A stretch of 64,000 nt of DNA from Planctomycetota bacterium (GTDB lineage Bacteria > Planctomycetota > Phycisphaerae > Phycisphaerales > SM1A02), in assembly GCA_016873255.1 (NCBI GenBank), contig VGXR01000007.1:1-64000 (forward strand), given 5' to 3'. Shown here piece by piece: positions 1 to 8,546 of this stretch. Position 1 is the stretch's first letter. Every line of letters begins with the position of its first letter. The notes beneath the pieces were generated by a model that made no database searches, was not told where the DNA came from, and worked only from the letters and a program-made list of their open reading frames with translations. The position numbers were made by a program, and so were the translations under genes.

Positions 1-604
1 AGGCCAGCGAGTGCGCCGCCGCGGGCGTCACCACGATGGCCTCGACGTCCGGGTGCACGATCGGCCCGCCGGCGCTCGCGTTGTACGCGGTGCTCCCCAC
101 CGGCGTCGCCATGATGATGCCGTCGCCCTGGAACTCGGGCCCCTGGGCGCCGTCGAGGCGCAGCGCCAGCTCGATCATCCGGAACGGGGCGCCTGCCGTC
201 ACCACCGCGTCGTTCACCGCGAGCCCCTCGTAGCGCACCGCGCCGTCGGCGCCGCGCACCAGCACCGAGAGCACCATTCGCTGGCGCACGGATGGCTCGG
301 CGCCGAGCACCTCGGCGGCATGGCGCTCGAACTCGGCGGCATCGAACTCCGCGAGGAACCCGAGCCGCCCCGTGTTCACGCCCACCACGGGCACGCCGCG
401 GTCGACGAACTGCCGCAGCGCCGCCATGATGCTGCCGTCGCCGCCGACCACCACCGCGCGGTCCGCGCGAAGCGTCGGCGGCAGCGCCTCGTTCACGTCG
501 AACTCGCCGACGATCTCGGCGTGGCGCGCAAGCACCGCGCGCACCTTCGCGAGCACCTCGCCCGTGCCGGCACGCGCGCGGGCCGAGAGCAGCGCCGCGC
601 GCAT
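1..604 (-). CDS. nadK: NAD kinase, 3' part cut by window edge
   Basis: Cytosolic NAD kinase, which phosphorylates NAD+ to NADP+. About 201 residues are visible from the start codon; the C-terminus lies outside the window. The GGDGS nucleotide-binding motif and the following NTGRLGFLAEF segment are diagnostic of the family, and the downstream NDAVVTAG and GDGIIMATPVGSTAYNAS segments match its second conserved block. The start ATG (604-602) shares one base with the TGA of the upstream ABC ATPase gene (TGATG), so the two are probably translationally coupled. The function is clear from the motifs; only the missing end is unknown. Confidence 0.93.
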   Translation of the reverse strand, partial: MRAALLSARARAGTGEVLAKVRAVLARHAEIVGEFDVNEALPPTLRADRAVVVGGDGSIMAALRQFVDRGVPVVGVNTGRLGFLAEFDAAEFERHAAEVLGAEPSVRQRMVLSVLVRGADGAVRYEGLAVNDAVVTAGAPFRMIELALRLDGAQGPEFQGDGIIMATPVGSTAYNASAGGPIVHPDVEAIVVTPAAAHSLA

Positions 605-1554
605 CAGGCCACCATCCCCTTCGTCAGGCGCATGAACGCCGTCTCCAGGTTCACCGGTTCCTCGTGCATGGCCACCAGGCGGAAGCCGTTGGTCACGAGC
701 CGCGCGGGCAGGTCGCTGACCGGGGCCGGCGACTTCGGGTCGAGCATCACGTCGATGCGCGGGCGCTGGCCCTCGCGCGGCACCACCATGGCCTTCTGCA
801 CTCCGGGCACCTGCGACAGCATCTCGGCGGCTTCCTTGGCGCGGTCCTCGACCGTCACCTGCACCACCGCGCCGCCGCCCACCTTCTGCATGATGTCGCG
901 CACGCTCCCCGCGTAGATCAGCTCGCCGCGCTCGATGATGGCCACCATGTTGCAGATGTCCGCGAGCTCGTGCAGGATGTGGCTCGAGATGATGATGGTC
1001 TTCCCCATGCGGCGCAGCTCCTTCAGGAGCTCGCGCATCTCGATGCGGGCGCGCGGGTCGAGGCCCGACGCGGGCTCGTCCATCAGCAGCACCTTCGGGT
1101 CGTGCAGCAGCACGCGCGCCACGCTGAGGCGCTGCTGCATGCCGCGGCTCAGGCCGTTCACCTCGGCGTCGGCCTTGTAGTTCAGGTCGGTCAGGTCGAG
1201 CACGTCGCGGAGCGCCTGCTCGCGCTTCTCCCCGTGGATGCCGTAGCAGGCCGCGAAGAACTGCAGGTACTCCGTCACCAGCATGTCGTCGTAGGCGCCC
1301 ATGAAGTCGGGGACGTACCCGATGACCGGCCTGATGAGCGGGTTCTGGTAGCCGACCGTCTTCCCGTCGATGCGGGCCTCGCCCCACGTGGGCTTGAGGA
1401 GCGTCGCCAGGATCTTGATGGTGGTGGTCTTGCCGGCGCCGTTGGGCCCGATGAAGCCGCAGCAGGCCCCTTCCTCGATCTGCAGGTTGAGGTTGTTGAG
1501 GGCCGTCAGCTCACCGTACTTCTTGGTGAGGTTGATCGTCTCGATCATCGGCAT
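604..1554 (-). CDS. ABC transporter ATP-binding protein (ABC-2 export type)
   Basis: Cytoplasmic ATPase subunit of an ABC exporter, 316 aa. Walker A GPNGAGKT is at residues 36-43, the signature LSRGMQQR near 137, and Walker B VLLMDEP just after it, followed by the H-loop (ISSHILHEL). A C-terminal extension of about 85 residues follows the core, as in ATPases that work with ABC-2 permeases for gliding, lipid or copper export. No permease is recognisable next door unless the adjoining 861-aa membrane protein acts as partner. Substrate unknown. A TAGAAT hexamer (1564-1569) ends 9 nt before the ATG. Confidence 0.9.
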   Translation of the reverse strand: MPMIETINLTKKYGELTALNNLNLQIEEGACCGFIGPNGAGKTTTIKILATLLKPTWGEARIDGKTVGYQNPLIRPVIGYVPDFMGAYDDMLVTEYLQFFAACYGIHGEKREQALRDVLDLTDLNYKADAEVNGLSRGMQQRLSVARVLLHDPKVLLMDEPASGLDPRARIEMRELLKELRRMGKTIIISSHILHELADICNMVAIIERGELIYAGSVRDIMQKVGGGAVVQVTVEDRAKEAAEMLSQVPGVQKAMVVPREGQRPRIDVMLDPKSPAPVSDLPARLVTNGFRLVAMHEEPVNLETAFMRLTKGMVA

Positions 1555-1594
1555 GGTGACTCCATTCTAGGGTTCGCGCCCGCGCGGCGGCCCG

Positions 1595-4180
1595 TCACTT
1601 CGCCGCGGGCGCCGGCAGCGGTACCAGCGCGGCCGGCGGCGCCGGCAGCGGGAAGACCACGCGCACGAAGGTCTGCCCGTCCGCGCGCGGCTCGTCGCCG
1701 TCGATTGTGAACGGGAAGGGCAGGGCCACGGTGCCGTTGCCGGCGTCGTCCAGGCGGCCAAGCACCAGGAGGCACGGCTGCGAGAACCAGCGCGAGAGGT
1801 CGACGCCGCGCGCGAGGTCGCGTTCCACGCGGACGGCCTCGCCCCGGAAGCCCGTGGACTGCCCGCCGTCGCTCACGTAGAGGGGCGGCTGCAGCATGGC
1901 ATAGAGCTGGAGCATCTCGAGCCGCGCCGGCGGCTGCAGCACGCTCGAGGGGTCGTACACCGACAGCGCGCTCTGCAGCACCGGGTCGTACCAGAGCGCG
2001 CGAACCGTTGCCTCTGCGCTTGCGCGCCCGGCCATGCGGATCCCCGCCGGCACCGCCTTCGGCGTGGGCTGGTCGTCTCCGTAGAGGCTGGGGCCCACGT
2101 CGAGCGCGACGCCCGGATCCCATTGCGCCATGCGTGCCATGCGTGCGTAGCTCGGCATGCTCGCGCTCGGGACGATCAGCGGGACGGCGCCGGCCGCGAC
2201 GGTGCGCTCGGGCGGGCGGAACGGCGTCACGTGCACCAGCGTGACGTCGCGCAGCGGTCCGGGCAGCGAATGCGCCAGCGCACCGTGCAGCACGATCGTC
2301 GGGCGCTCGCCCCATGCGATGTCCTGCCGAAGCCTGCGCTCGGGCATCTCGCGCGGCGTTCCGTCCCACGCGGACAGGGGGCGTCCCACCCACTGCGCGG
2401 TCAGCACGGTGGCCGTGGCGCGGCTCGGGATGTCGTAGTCGGCCTGCGAACCGGCGGCCACCAGGTACGTCTCGCTGTCGGGAAACCCGCTCTGGTTGCC
2501 TGCCGGCGGCGGGAACCACGTGCCCACCACGTCCCCGCCGGGCGCGCCCTCGGACTTCCCGAGCGCCACGCGGGCCGTGCCGTAGCCCGGGAGCGCCACG
2601 CCCATCCAGCTCTGGACGCGCACCATCGAGCGCTCCTCGGCAGTCGCACCGGCCCACTCCACGCGGTCCACGAACGTCAGGTGCTGCACGCGGCTCGAGG
2701 TCAGCGCGAACACGCCGGTGGCGATCCACGCGAGCGCCGCCGCGCCAGAGGCCACCCCCAGGAACGCCAGCCACGCGAACTGCGGCCGCCTCATCGAGCG
2801 CAGGGCGAAGAACGAGCCGGGGCCCGCGAGCGCCCAGTACAGGGCGAACGCCGCGAGCAGCCCGAGCACGCCGATCGCGGCGCGGCTCTGCAGCCCGACC
2901 TGCGCGTTCACCAGCTCGCCGCCGTTTCCGGGGATGAGGTACCCGCCGCGGCCTTCGAGCCGCTTCTCCGCGGCAAGCGCGGCCCACATGGCAGGCGTCG
3001 GCGCATCCGCGCGCCGACCGAGGATGCGGTTCCAGAAGACGTCGGCCTGGGGCAGTCCCTCGGCGACCAGCGCGCGCCGGTCGAGCCCGTCCACGTCGAT
3101 GCCGACCACGGTGACGAACCCGAACCCGAACGGCCTGCGGACGACCAGCGCGCGTCCCTTGAGCGCGTCATCCGTCTCCAGCGTGCCGTTGCGCAGGCTC
3201 GCCCTCGTCGGTGCCATCACGAGCGGCGCGAAGCCGTTGCCCGCATCCTCGCCGAAGCTCCACACGGCGGTGCGGGCCGCATCGTTGCGGAGCGCGCGGT
3301 CCTTGGTGAGGACCGGCAGCAGCTCGCGGACCGGCACCGCGTCGTGCCGCGTGGCCTTCTCCGGCAGCGCCGGCGCGAACGGCGTCCGGCCGCGCTGGCC
3401 CGCCATGCCCCACGGGTCGCCGGACTCCGGGAGCACGATCACCAGGTTGCCGCCGCGCCTGGTCCAGTCGAGCACGGCGCGCGCCTGCTCGGATCCCAGG
3501 TTCTGCACCGGTGAGTTGGTCCAGACCAGCGTCTCGAAGCTCGCGAGGCCTTCCCAGCGGTCGGGCAGGTCCGATGCCGCGATGCCGCGCGCGACCTTCG
3601 TCAGCTCGTTCATCGACGCGATGGAGCTGAGGTTCGGCGTGGGCGTGGAGATGCCCGCAAGGCCCGCGCGGCCGTCGCCCACCACGCCGACGAGCGCCTC
3701 GTTCACCTCGACCGGCACCGCGGGATCCTCGGCCGAGGCGCCGTCGATGCGCCGCTCGCCGAGGACGCGCACCACTCTCCCGTCGTCCACCTCCACCACG
3801 CGCACCGTGGTCACCAGGTCGACCGCGCCCTGGGCGCTCGCGCTCAGGATCGGCATCACGCCGTACACCCAGCGTTCGGTGGGTGCGCCCGGCGCCAGCG
3901 CGGCGTCGCGGGCGTACCGCGCCACGTCGCCGTCGGCGTTGCGCACCGACCACTCGATGCGCGCCTGCACGGGTGCCTGCAGCCCGCTCGTCACCCGCAC
4001 GAGGAGCGCCGTCATGTCCCCGGGCCGCACGTGGTTGCCCACGCCCATGCGCACGAGCGCGATGTCCACGTCCGCCGCGTGCGCGACGGCCGCGCACAGC
4101 AGCGCCATGAGTGCCATGAGCGCCATGTGCGCCATGTGCGCCGGCATCCAGCGCGCGCGTCCAGGTGCGCGCAGGCTCAT
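1595..4180 (-). CDS. large exported membrane protein, glutamine-amidotransferase-like fold possible
   Basis: 861 aa, not assigned to a named family. The N-terminus has a signal-like hydrophobic stretch (residues 14-36, HMALMALMALLCAAVAHA) encoded by tandem 9-bp repeats. A long extracytoplasmic region follows; residues 235-256 (VLDWTRRGGNLVIVLPESG) resemble the strand and loop of class I glutamine-amidotransferase-like domains found in large planctomycete membrane proteins. Two membrane spans lie at about 433-452 and 468-492, then a second soluble region. The start at 4180 was chosen because it overlaps the stop of the upstream peptidase by 4 bp (ATGA). It ends 40 bp before the ABC ATPase gene, so the two may act together, but this is only context. 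Confidence 0.6.
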   Translation of the reverse strand: MSLRAPGRARWMPAHMAHMALMALMALLCAAVAHAADVDIALVRMGVGNHVRPGDMTALLVRVTSGLQAPVQARIEWSVRNADGDVARYARDAALAPGAPTERWVYGVMPILSASAQGAVDLVTTVRVVEVDDGRVVRVLGERRIDGASAEDPAVPVEVNEALVGVVGDGRAGLAGISTPTPNLSSIASMNELTKVARGIAASDLPDRWEGLASFETLVWTNSPVQNLGSEQARAVLDWTRRGGNLVIVLPESGDPWGMAGQRGRTPFAPALPEKATRHDAVPVRELLPVLTKDRALRNDAARTAVWSFGEDAGNGFAPLVMAPTRASLRNGTLETDDALKGRALVVRRPFGFGFVTVVGIDVDGLDRRALVAEGLPQADVFWNRILGRRADAPTPAMWAALAAEKRLEGRGGYLIPGNGGELVNAQVGLQSRAAIGVLGLLAAFALYWALAGPGSFFALRSMRRPQFAWLAFLGVASGAAALAWIATGVFALTSSRVQHLTFVDRVEWAGATAEERSMVRVQSWMGVALPGYGTARVALGKSEGAPGGDVVGTWFPPPAGNQSGFPDSETYLVAAGSQADYDIPSRATATVLTAQWVGRPLSAWDGTPREMPERRLRQDIAWGERPTIVLHGALAHSLPGPLRDVTLVHVTPFRPPERTVAAGAVPLIVPSASMPSYARMARMAQWDPGVALDVGPSLYGDDQPTPKAVPAGIRMAGRASAEATVRALWYDPVLQSALSVYDPSSVLQPPARLEMLQLYAMLQPPLYVSDGGQSTGFRGEAVRVERDLARGVDLSRWFSQPCLLVLGRLDDAGNGTVALPFPFTIDGDEPRADGQTFVRVVFPLPAPPAALVPLPAPAAK
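4102..4137. repeat. tandem 9-bp repeats inside a signal peptide
   Basis: Four consecutive 9-bp units of the form GCCATGNGN on the plus strand (4102, 4111, 4120, 4129). Read on the minus strand they encode alternating (A/T)HM and ALM tripeptides in the hydrophobic core of the signal peptide of the 861-aa membrane protein. Loss or gain of a unit would change the core by three residues without a frameshift. Confidence 0.8.
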
Positions 4181-5574
4181 GTCGCCATGGCCCCGAACTC
4201 CGCCAGCATCGCCGCGTGGCTGCGCGTGCCGTTCATGAAGCACTTGACCTCGAACTTCTCGTTCGGGCTGTGCACTCGGTCGTCGTCGAGCCCGAACCCC
4301 ACGAGCAGGCTCTCCACGCCGAGGATGCGCTGGATGCTCCCAACCGCGGGTATCGAGCCGCCCGTGCCGATCAGCGCGGCGTCGCGCCCGAACACCTGCC
4401 TCAGCGCGCGCGTGGCGCACTTGAGGTACGGCGAGTCGGTGCGCACGTGGATCGCCGGGTTCACCCCGTGCGAGTGCACCTCGAGCGAGTAGCCCGGCGG
4501 CACCTGCGCGCGCAGGTGCTCCTCCACGAGCTGCCGGATGCGCTCGGGGTCCTGCCCGGCCACCAGGCGGCAGCTGAACTTCACCGTGGCCTTCGAGGGG
4601 ATCACCGTCTTGGCACCCACGCCGGTGTAGCCGCCGAAGATCCCGTTGCAGTCGCAGGTCGGGCGGCTCCACACGCGCTCGAGGCAGCTGCGGCCCTTCT
4701 CACCCCACGGGTGTCGCACGCCGGCCTCTGCCAGGAACTCCTGCTCGCTGAACCCAAGCCGTGTCCAGCTGTCGAGCACCTCCTTCGAGGGCTCCGGGAT
4801 GCCGTCGTAGAAGCCCCTGATGGCCACGCGGCCGTCGGCATCGTGGAAGCTCGCGATCATGCTCGCGAGCGCATTGATCGGGTTGCGAAGGCTGCCGCCG
4901 TACATGCCGCTGTGCAGGTCGTGGCTTGGGCCGGTCAGCGTGGCCTCGAGGTAGCAGAGGCCGCGCAGGCTGGTGGTGATGGCCGGCGTGTCGATGTCCC
5001 ACATGCCCGTGTCGCTCACCACCGCCACGTCGCAGGCCAGCTGCGCAGCGTGCGACCGCATGAACGGCTCGAGGCTCGCGCTCCCGGACTCCTCCTCGCC
5101 CTCGATCATCAGCGTGACGGGGCAGGGCGGGCCGCCGGCCACCTCGTGCCAAGCGCGCAGGGCCTCGACGAACATCATCACCTGGCCCTTGTCGTCGACC
5201 GCGCCGCGCGCCACGATGCGCTTGCCGTGCGGCCCGTCGACGAGGCACGGCTCGAAAGGCGGGCTTTCCCAGAGCTCGAGCGGGTCCGCCGGCTGCACGT
5301 CGTAGTGGCCGTAGAAGAGCACGCGCGGCGCGCCGGCCTGCGTGCCCGGGTGGTGCGCAAGCACCATGGGGTGCCCGGCGGTCGGCACGCTCTCGGCGTT
5401 GAACCCCATCGTGCGGAGGTCGCGCACCATCCACTCGGCGCAGTGCGCCACGTCCTTGGAGTGCGCGGGGTCGGTGGAGACGCTCGGGATGCGCAGGAAG
5501 TCGCAGAGGCGCGCGACGGCCGCGCCCTCCCCGGAGTTCACGCGCGAAAGCACGGATGCAACGTTCGATGGCAT
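4177..5574 (-). CDS. M20-family metallopeptidase (dipeptidase)
   Basis: Zinc-dependent amidohydrolase of the M20/M25/M40 family, 465 aa, likely a cytosolic dipeptidase. GHYDVQP supplies the first His/Asp pair, ARGAVDDKGQ the bridging Asp, and EGEEESGS the catalytic Glu and the next metal ligand. The central dimerisation domain and the C-terminal GGSIPA segment with the late His (DRVHSPNEKF) are present, so the enzyme looks complete. Exact substrate (carnosine-like dipeptides, acyl-amino acids or succinyl-DAP) cannot be set from sequence; no lysine-pathway gene is nearby. A TACCCT hexamer ends exactly 7 nt before the ATG, suggesting a leaderless transcript. The gene overlaps the next one by ATGA. 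Confidence 0.88.
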   Translation of the reverse strand: MPSNVASVLSRVNSGEGAAVARLCDFLRIPSVSTDPAHSKDVAHCAEWMVRDLRTMGFNAESVPTAGHPMVLAHHPGTQAGAPRVLFYGHYDVQPADPLELWESPPFEPCLVDGPHGKRIVARGAVDDKGQVMMFVEALRAWHEVAGGPPCPVTLMIEGEEESGSASLEPFMRSHAAQLACDVAVVSDTGMWDIDTPAITTSLRGLCYLEATLTGPSHDLHSGMYGGSLRNPINALASMIASFHDADGRVAIRGFYDGIPEPSKEVLDSWTRLGFSEQEFLAEAGVRHPWGEKGRSCLERVWSRPTCDCNGIFGGYTGVGAKTVIPSKATVKFSCRLVAGQDPERIRQLVEEHLRAQVPPGYSLEVHSHGVNPAIHVRTDSPYLKCATRALRQVFGRDAALIGTGGSIPAVGSIQRILGVESLLVGFGLDDDRVHSPNEKFEVKCFMNGTRSHAAMLAEFGAMAT

Positions 5575-5581
5575 GGACGCT

Positions 5582-5587
5582 AGGGTA
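5582..5587 (-). promoter_or_regulatory. -10 hexamer TACCCT, leaderless geometry
   Basis: TACCCT on the minus strand with a 7-nt spacer (5575-5581) to the ATG of the M20 peptidase at 5574. No ribosome-binding site fits between them. Confidence 0.55.
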
Positions 5588-5610
5588 GCCGCGGTCCCGG
5601 TGCGGGTGGC

Positions 5611-5937
5611 TCAGGGAGCGGCCATGAGCAGCGCCGCCACGAGCGTTCCCGCGGCGGCCACGGCCACCCCGCCCACCACCAGCAGCCATCTCGCCGCGGC
5701 AGCATCGGCCCGGGCCTGCGCGACCGCTGCACCCTCGGGGACCTCGGACGCATCCAGCTCGAAGAGGCCCTCCATCTCGGCGTAGCTGCGAAGAGGGCGG
5801 GATATCAGGTCGCACCCGCAACGCGGGCACTCGTCGATCGACCCGGCGTTGATGGCCTCCGCGGCAAGGCCGCAGCCGACGCACCTGCGGCGCAGGTGCC
5901 GGCGCTCCAGGATCGGCGGGGCGCGATGCACGGACAT
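5611..5937 (-). CDS. small zinc-ribbon protein with C-terminal membrane anchor
   Basis: 108 aa, family not recognised. A CxxC...CxxC zinc ribbon sits near the N-terminus (CVGC about residues 19-22, CPRC about 37-40), and a single hydrophobic span covers the last 25 residues (LLVVGGVAVAAAGTLVAALLM), so the ribbon is probably cytoplasmic on a tail anchor. Two ATGs lie in tandem (5940 and 5937). I chose 5937 because the TACTGT hexamer upstream then sits exactly 7 nt away, as at other genes in this window. Function unknown. Confidence 0.65.
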   Translation of the reverse strand: MSVHRAPPILERRHLRRRCVGCGLAAEAINAGSIDECPRCGCDLISRPLRSYAEMEGLFELDASEVPEGAAVAQARADAAAARWLLVVGGVAVAAAGTLVAALLMAAP

Positions 5938-5943
5938 CATCGC

Positions 5944-5950
5944 TACAGTA
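5944..5950. promoter_or_regulatory. bidirectional -10 (TACAGTA)
   Basis: The 7-mer TACAGTA reads TACTGT on the minus strand, 7 nt before the zinc-ribbon gene start, and TACAGT on the plus strand, 57 nt before the 178-aa gene. One palindromic element may serve as -10 for both divergent genes. Confidence 0.4.
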
Positions 5951-6006
5951 GCCGCGGTCTGGCGGCATGCACGGTGTTTGCCGCCCGATTTCTCCCTGAA
6001 CCCGCC

Positions 6007-6543
6007 ATGCTTTCGTCCACGCACGACTGGATCCGCCACCTCCGCGCCGTGGCAGGCCCGGGAACCGATCCCGACCTCGACGCCGCGCCGCCGTGCGTGC
6101 TCGCGGGCGGCGGGCCGGACGAGGTCCTCTGGCCCGCAGCGCTGCCCGGCGCGGGGCCTCGGCTCCGGAGCGAGGCCGATCGGCTCCTTGCCGCCCGGCC
6201 CGGCACCTCCCTCGCGGACGGCAGCAGGTTCCTGGCGCTCGAGGTCTGGACCGAGTGCGAGCTGAGCGCCCTGCACGCGCTCTCGCGACTGGTGCGCGCC
6301 GAGCCGACGCCTGCGCGCGTCGCCCGCCTCGAGGAACTGCGCCGCTGGCACCTCGAGCACACGCAGCCTGACAACGCCACCAACCGCCCCTGGGCGCTCC
6401 ACGTGTTCGCGCGCGCGGGCGATGCGGAATCGTCCCTCTACGCAGAGACGCTCCTCCACAACGTGCGCGCCTCGGACGCGCGCCACGAGCCGCTCAGCCG
6501 CTGGATCGTGCTCGACGCCGTGCGTGAACTGTCGCTCGGCTGA
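6007..6543 (+). CDS. conserved-looking protein of unknown function
   Basis: 178 aa with no motif I recognise. It has no signal peptide or membrane span. The C-terminal half (from about residue 85) is mostly predicted helix, rich in Glu/Arg/Leu, and includes RRWHLEHTQPDNATNRPWALHVF-type repeat-like helices (split here: RRWHLEHTQPDN, then RPWALHVF), which could be a helical-repeat fold. The start at 6007 follows a region with no coding bias. It lies divergent from the zinc-ribbon gene and 39 bp upstream of a membrane protein gene, which has its own promoter-like hexamer. Confidence 0.6.
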   Translation: MLSSTHDWIRHLRAVAGPGTDPDLDAAPPCVLAGGGPDEVLWPAALPGAGPRLRSEADRLLAARPGTSLADGSRFLALEVWTECELSALHALSRLVRAEPTPARVARLEELRRWHLEHTQPDNATNRPWALHVFARAGDAESSLYAETLLHNVRASDARHEPLSRWIVLDAVRELSLG

Positions 6544-6569
6544 CGCGCACCGCGGCGGCGGCGTTCCCG

Positions 6570-6575
6570 TAGCAT
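6570..6575 (+). promoter_or_regulatory. -10 hexamer TAGCAT, leaderless geometry
   Basis: TAGCAT followed by exactly 7 nt (6576-6582) and the GTG start at 6583. It supports GTG as the true start of the 456-aa membrane protein. Confidence 0.5.
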
Positions 6576-6582
6576 TCCGCGC

Positions 6583-7953
6583 GTGGACCGTTCTGCCCGC
6601 ATCGCCGCATCGGATGTCGTGCCCTTCGCCCGCTTCGCATGGCTGGCCGGCTGCCTCGGCACCGCCGTGCAGCCCGCGCGCCTTGCCGTGGGCCTCCTGG
6701 CGGCGCTCCTCCTGTGGCTTCCGGGCATCGCCTGGGACCGCGCCATCGGCCCGCGCATCGACCCCCCGGGCCTCCTCGCCGAGCCCTGGGACGACCTCGA
6801 GCGCGATGACGCCCAGCGCACCCTCCGGCGCCTCGCCGTGCAGCACGTGCCCGAGATGGACTTCGAGGGTGCCACCATCCCGGCGGAGGACCTTGCCGCT
6901 GCGCTCGCCGCGCGCGCCGACTCCCTTGGCCGCGATCCCGAGGCCGAGCGCGTGCGCATGGCCGCGCGCCGTGCCGCCGGCCTCGTTCCGCTCGGCAGCT
7001 TCCAGGCGCTCTCGGCGGCGGAGGCCGAGGCCGCCAGCGCCATCGTCGACGGTGCGCTGGCCGTCGACGTGCGTCCGGTCGCGGCGGGTTTCCGCGCCGC
7101 GGTGATCGACATTCCCGTCGCATGCCTCGACCGCGACCCGGTGTTCGCGGTTGCGTTCGGCGCATGGGCCGTGCTTGCGCTGCTCGTCACGGGCGGCGCG
7201 TTCGCGCGCATGGAGGGCTCGCAGGTCGCGGGCCGCGGCGTCCTCTCCGCGCGCGATGCGCTCACCTTCGCGGCCGATCGCTGGACGGCACTGGTGCTCG
7301 CGTGGGTCGGCCCGGTCGGCATCGCCGCCGCGGTGGGCGTCCTTTGCTACGCGTGGGGCTTCCTGTTCCGCTCGGATGCGGGCAGCTGGGTCGGGGCGGC
7401 GCTGTACGCGCTGCCGCTCGTCGTCGGCGCGATCGCCGGGCTTGCGCTCGTCATCGCCTGCATCGGCGCGCCGCTTGCGCCTGCCGCCATCGCCTGCGAC
7501 GGACTGGACGCGCTGGACGCATCGCAGCGCGGCGCGGTCTACTTCCTGGCGCGCCCGCTCCTCTGGGTGCTGACGCTGCTGGCCATGATGGGCGTGGTGG
7601 CCATCGGGCTCGTCATCCTGCGCGTCTTCGGGTGGGCGCTCACCGCGTATCCCGCGGCGCTCGTCGACCTCGGCGCGGGCGGTGCCGCGCCCGTGCACTT
7701 GGTCCCGCTGTCCCCCGCGCGCTGGGCCATCCCGCTCGAGCCGCGCTCGGCGCTGGTGTGGTCGTGGGTGCTCCTGGTCGGCGTGGTGCTGACGGGGGCA
7801 TCCATCTCGCTGGTGGCCGGTGCGCTCACGCGCTCCTACCTCCTGCTGCGCGAGGCGTGCGATGGCCAGCCGGTCGACTCCACGTGGCCCTTCGAGGTGC
7901 CGCTCGATGCGACCGACGTGGCCCCGTCCGCGTCCGCTGCGCCCTCGGCATGA
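6583..7953 (+). CDS. multi-span membrane protein of unknown function
   Basis: 456 aa, GTG start. Hydrophobic segments occur near residues 35-50 (LAVGLLAALLLWLPGIAW), 185-205, 235-265, 275-310, 330-355 and 390-415, giving about six spans. The soluble loop between the first and second spans (about 55-180) carries the acidic segment EPWDDLERDDAQRTLRRL. I recognise no transporter or enzyme motif. The downstream gene starts within its stop codon (ATGA overlap at 7950-7953), so the two are almost certainly co-translated. The fold may resemble DUF4013/YIP1-type planctomycete membrane proteins, but this is a weak guess. Confidence 0.65.
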   Translation: MDRSARIAASDVVPFARFAWLAGCLGTAVQPARLAVGLLAALLLWLPGIAWDRAIGPRIDPPGLLAEPWDDLERDDAQRTLRRLAVQHVPEMDFEGATIPAEDLAAALAARADSLGRDPEAERVRMAARRAAGLVPLGSFQALSAAEAEAASAIVDGALAVDVRPVAAGFRAAVIDIPVACLDRDPVFAVAFGAWAVLALLVTGGAFARMEGSQVAGRGVLSARDALTFAADRWTALVLAWVGPVGIAAAVGVLCYAWGFLFRSDAGSWVGAALYALPLVVGAIAGLALVIACIGAPLAPAAIACDGLDALDASQRGAVYFLARPLLWVLTLLAMMGVVAIGLVILRVFGWALTAYPAALVDLGAGGAAPVHLVPLSPARWAIPLEPRSALVWSWVLLVGVVLTGASISLVAGALTRSYLLLREACDGQPVDSTWPFEVPLDATDVAPSASAAPSA

Positions 7954-8546
7954 ACGTCGTCCGCGACCGCATCGCGCGGCGCGCCGCCGCGCTGGTCGCC
8001 GCGGGGCGCGAGCACGATGTCCACCGGGCCATCCGCATCGCCGCCGAGTCGCTCGGCTTCATGCGCGGCGCTCCGCTCCCGTCCGACGGCGAGGTCCGCC
8101 GTCACCTGCAGGGCATGGCGCAGGAAGCGCTCGGCGCCGAGGGCTACCGTGCGCGGGTGGATGACACGCTTGCCTTCGCAGCAGAGGCCATGGAGCTTCT
8201 CGAACGCGCCTTCATGGGCCGGACGCTCCTCTGCGGCCGCGGCGCGCGCGGCCAGTTCGACGGCGGCGCGGAACTCCACGTGCGGCTCTACGCGCGCGCC
8301 GACCTCGCCGACGTCGCGCGCGTGCTCGTGGACGCGGGCTTCGACGAGCCGGCGTTCGAGACAGCGGACACCGTGCACGGCAAGGCCAATCGCCTGCGCA
8401 CCGCGCAGGACGGCATCGCGCTCGCGGTGATCCGCTGCCTTCCCGAGTGGTGGGGCGCGCGCGAGGAGGACCTCGTCACCGGGCGCAGGACCGCCACGCG
8501 GACGCTCGATGAGCTCCGCGACTCGCTGCCCCCCGCGCAGGGTTGA
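7950..8546 (+). CDS. protein of unknown function, nucleotidyltransferase-like
   Basis: 198 aa, coupled by a 4-bp overlap to the membrane protein upstream. The N-terminal half is helical (RRAAALVAAGREHDVHRAIRIA). The C-terminal half alternates strand and helix (GGAELHVRLYARADLADVARVL) and ends with ALAVIRCLPEWWG. The arrangement loosely recalls minimal nucleotidyltransferase-fold proteins, but the catalytic GS...DxD signature is not visible, so no activity is claimed. It converges on the S1-protein gene, whose stop begins at the very next base (8547). Confidence 0.6.
   Translation: MNVVRDRIARRAAALVAAGREHDVHRAIRIAAESLGFMRGAPLPSDGEVRRHLQGMAQEALGAEGYRARVDDTLAFAAEAMELLERAFMGRTLLCGRGARGQFDGGAELHVRLYARADLADVARVLVDAGFDEPAFETADTVHGKANRLRTAQDGIALAVIRCLPEWWGAREEDLVTGRRTATRTLDELRDSLPPAQG

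Noticed and set aside
11-916. Long open frame on the plus strand opposite NAD kinase and the ABC ATPase
   Set aside because: Arg/His/Ala-rich translation without motifs; it is the antisense of two genes with clear family motifs in GC-rich DNA.
5611-7698. 695-codon minus frame covering the zinc-ribbon gene and more
   Set aside because: Only the last 108 codons carry protein-like sequence; the rest is antisense to two well-supported plus-strand genes.
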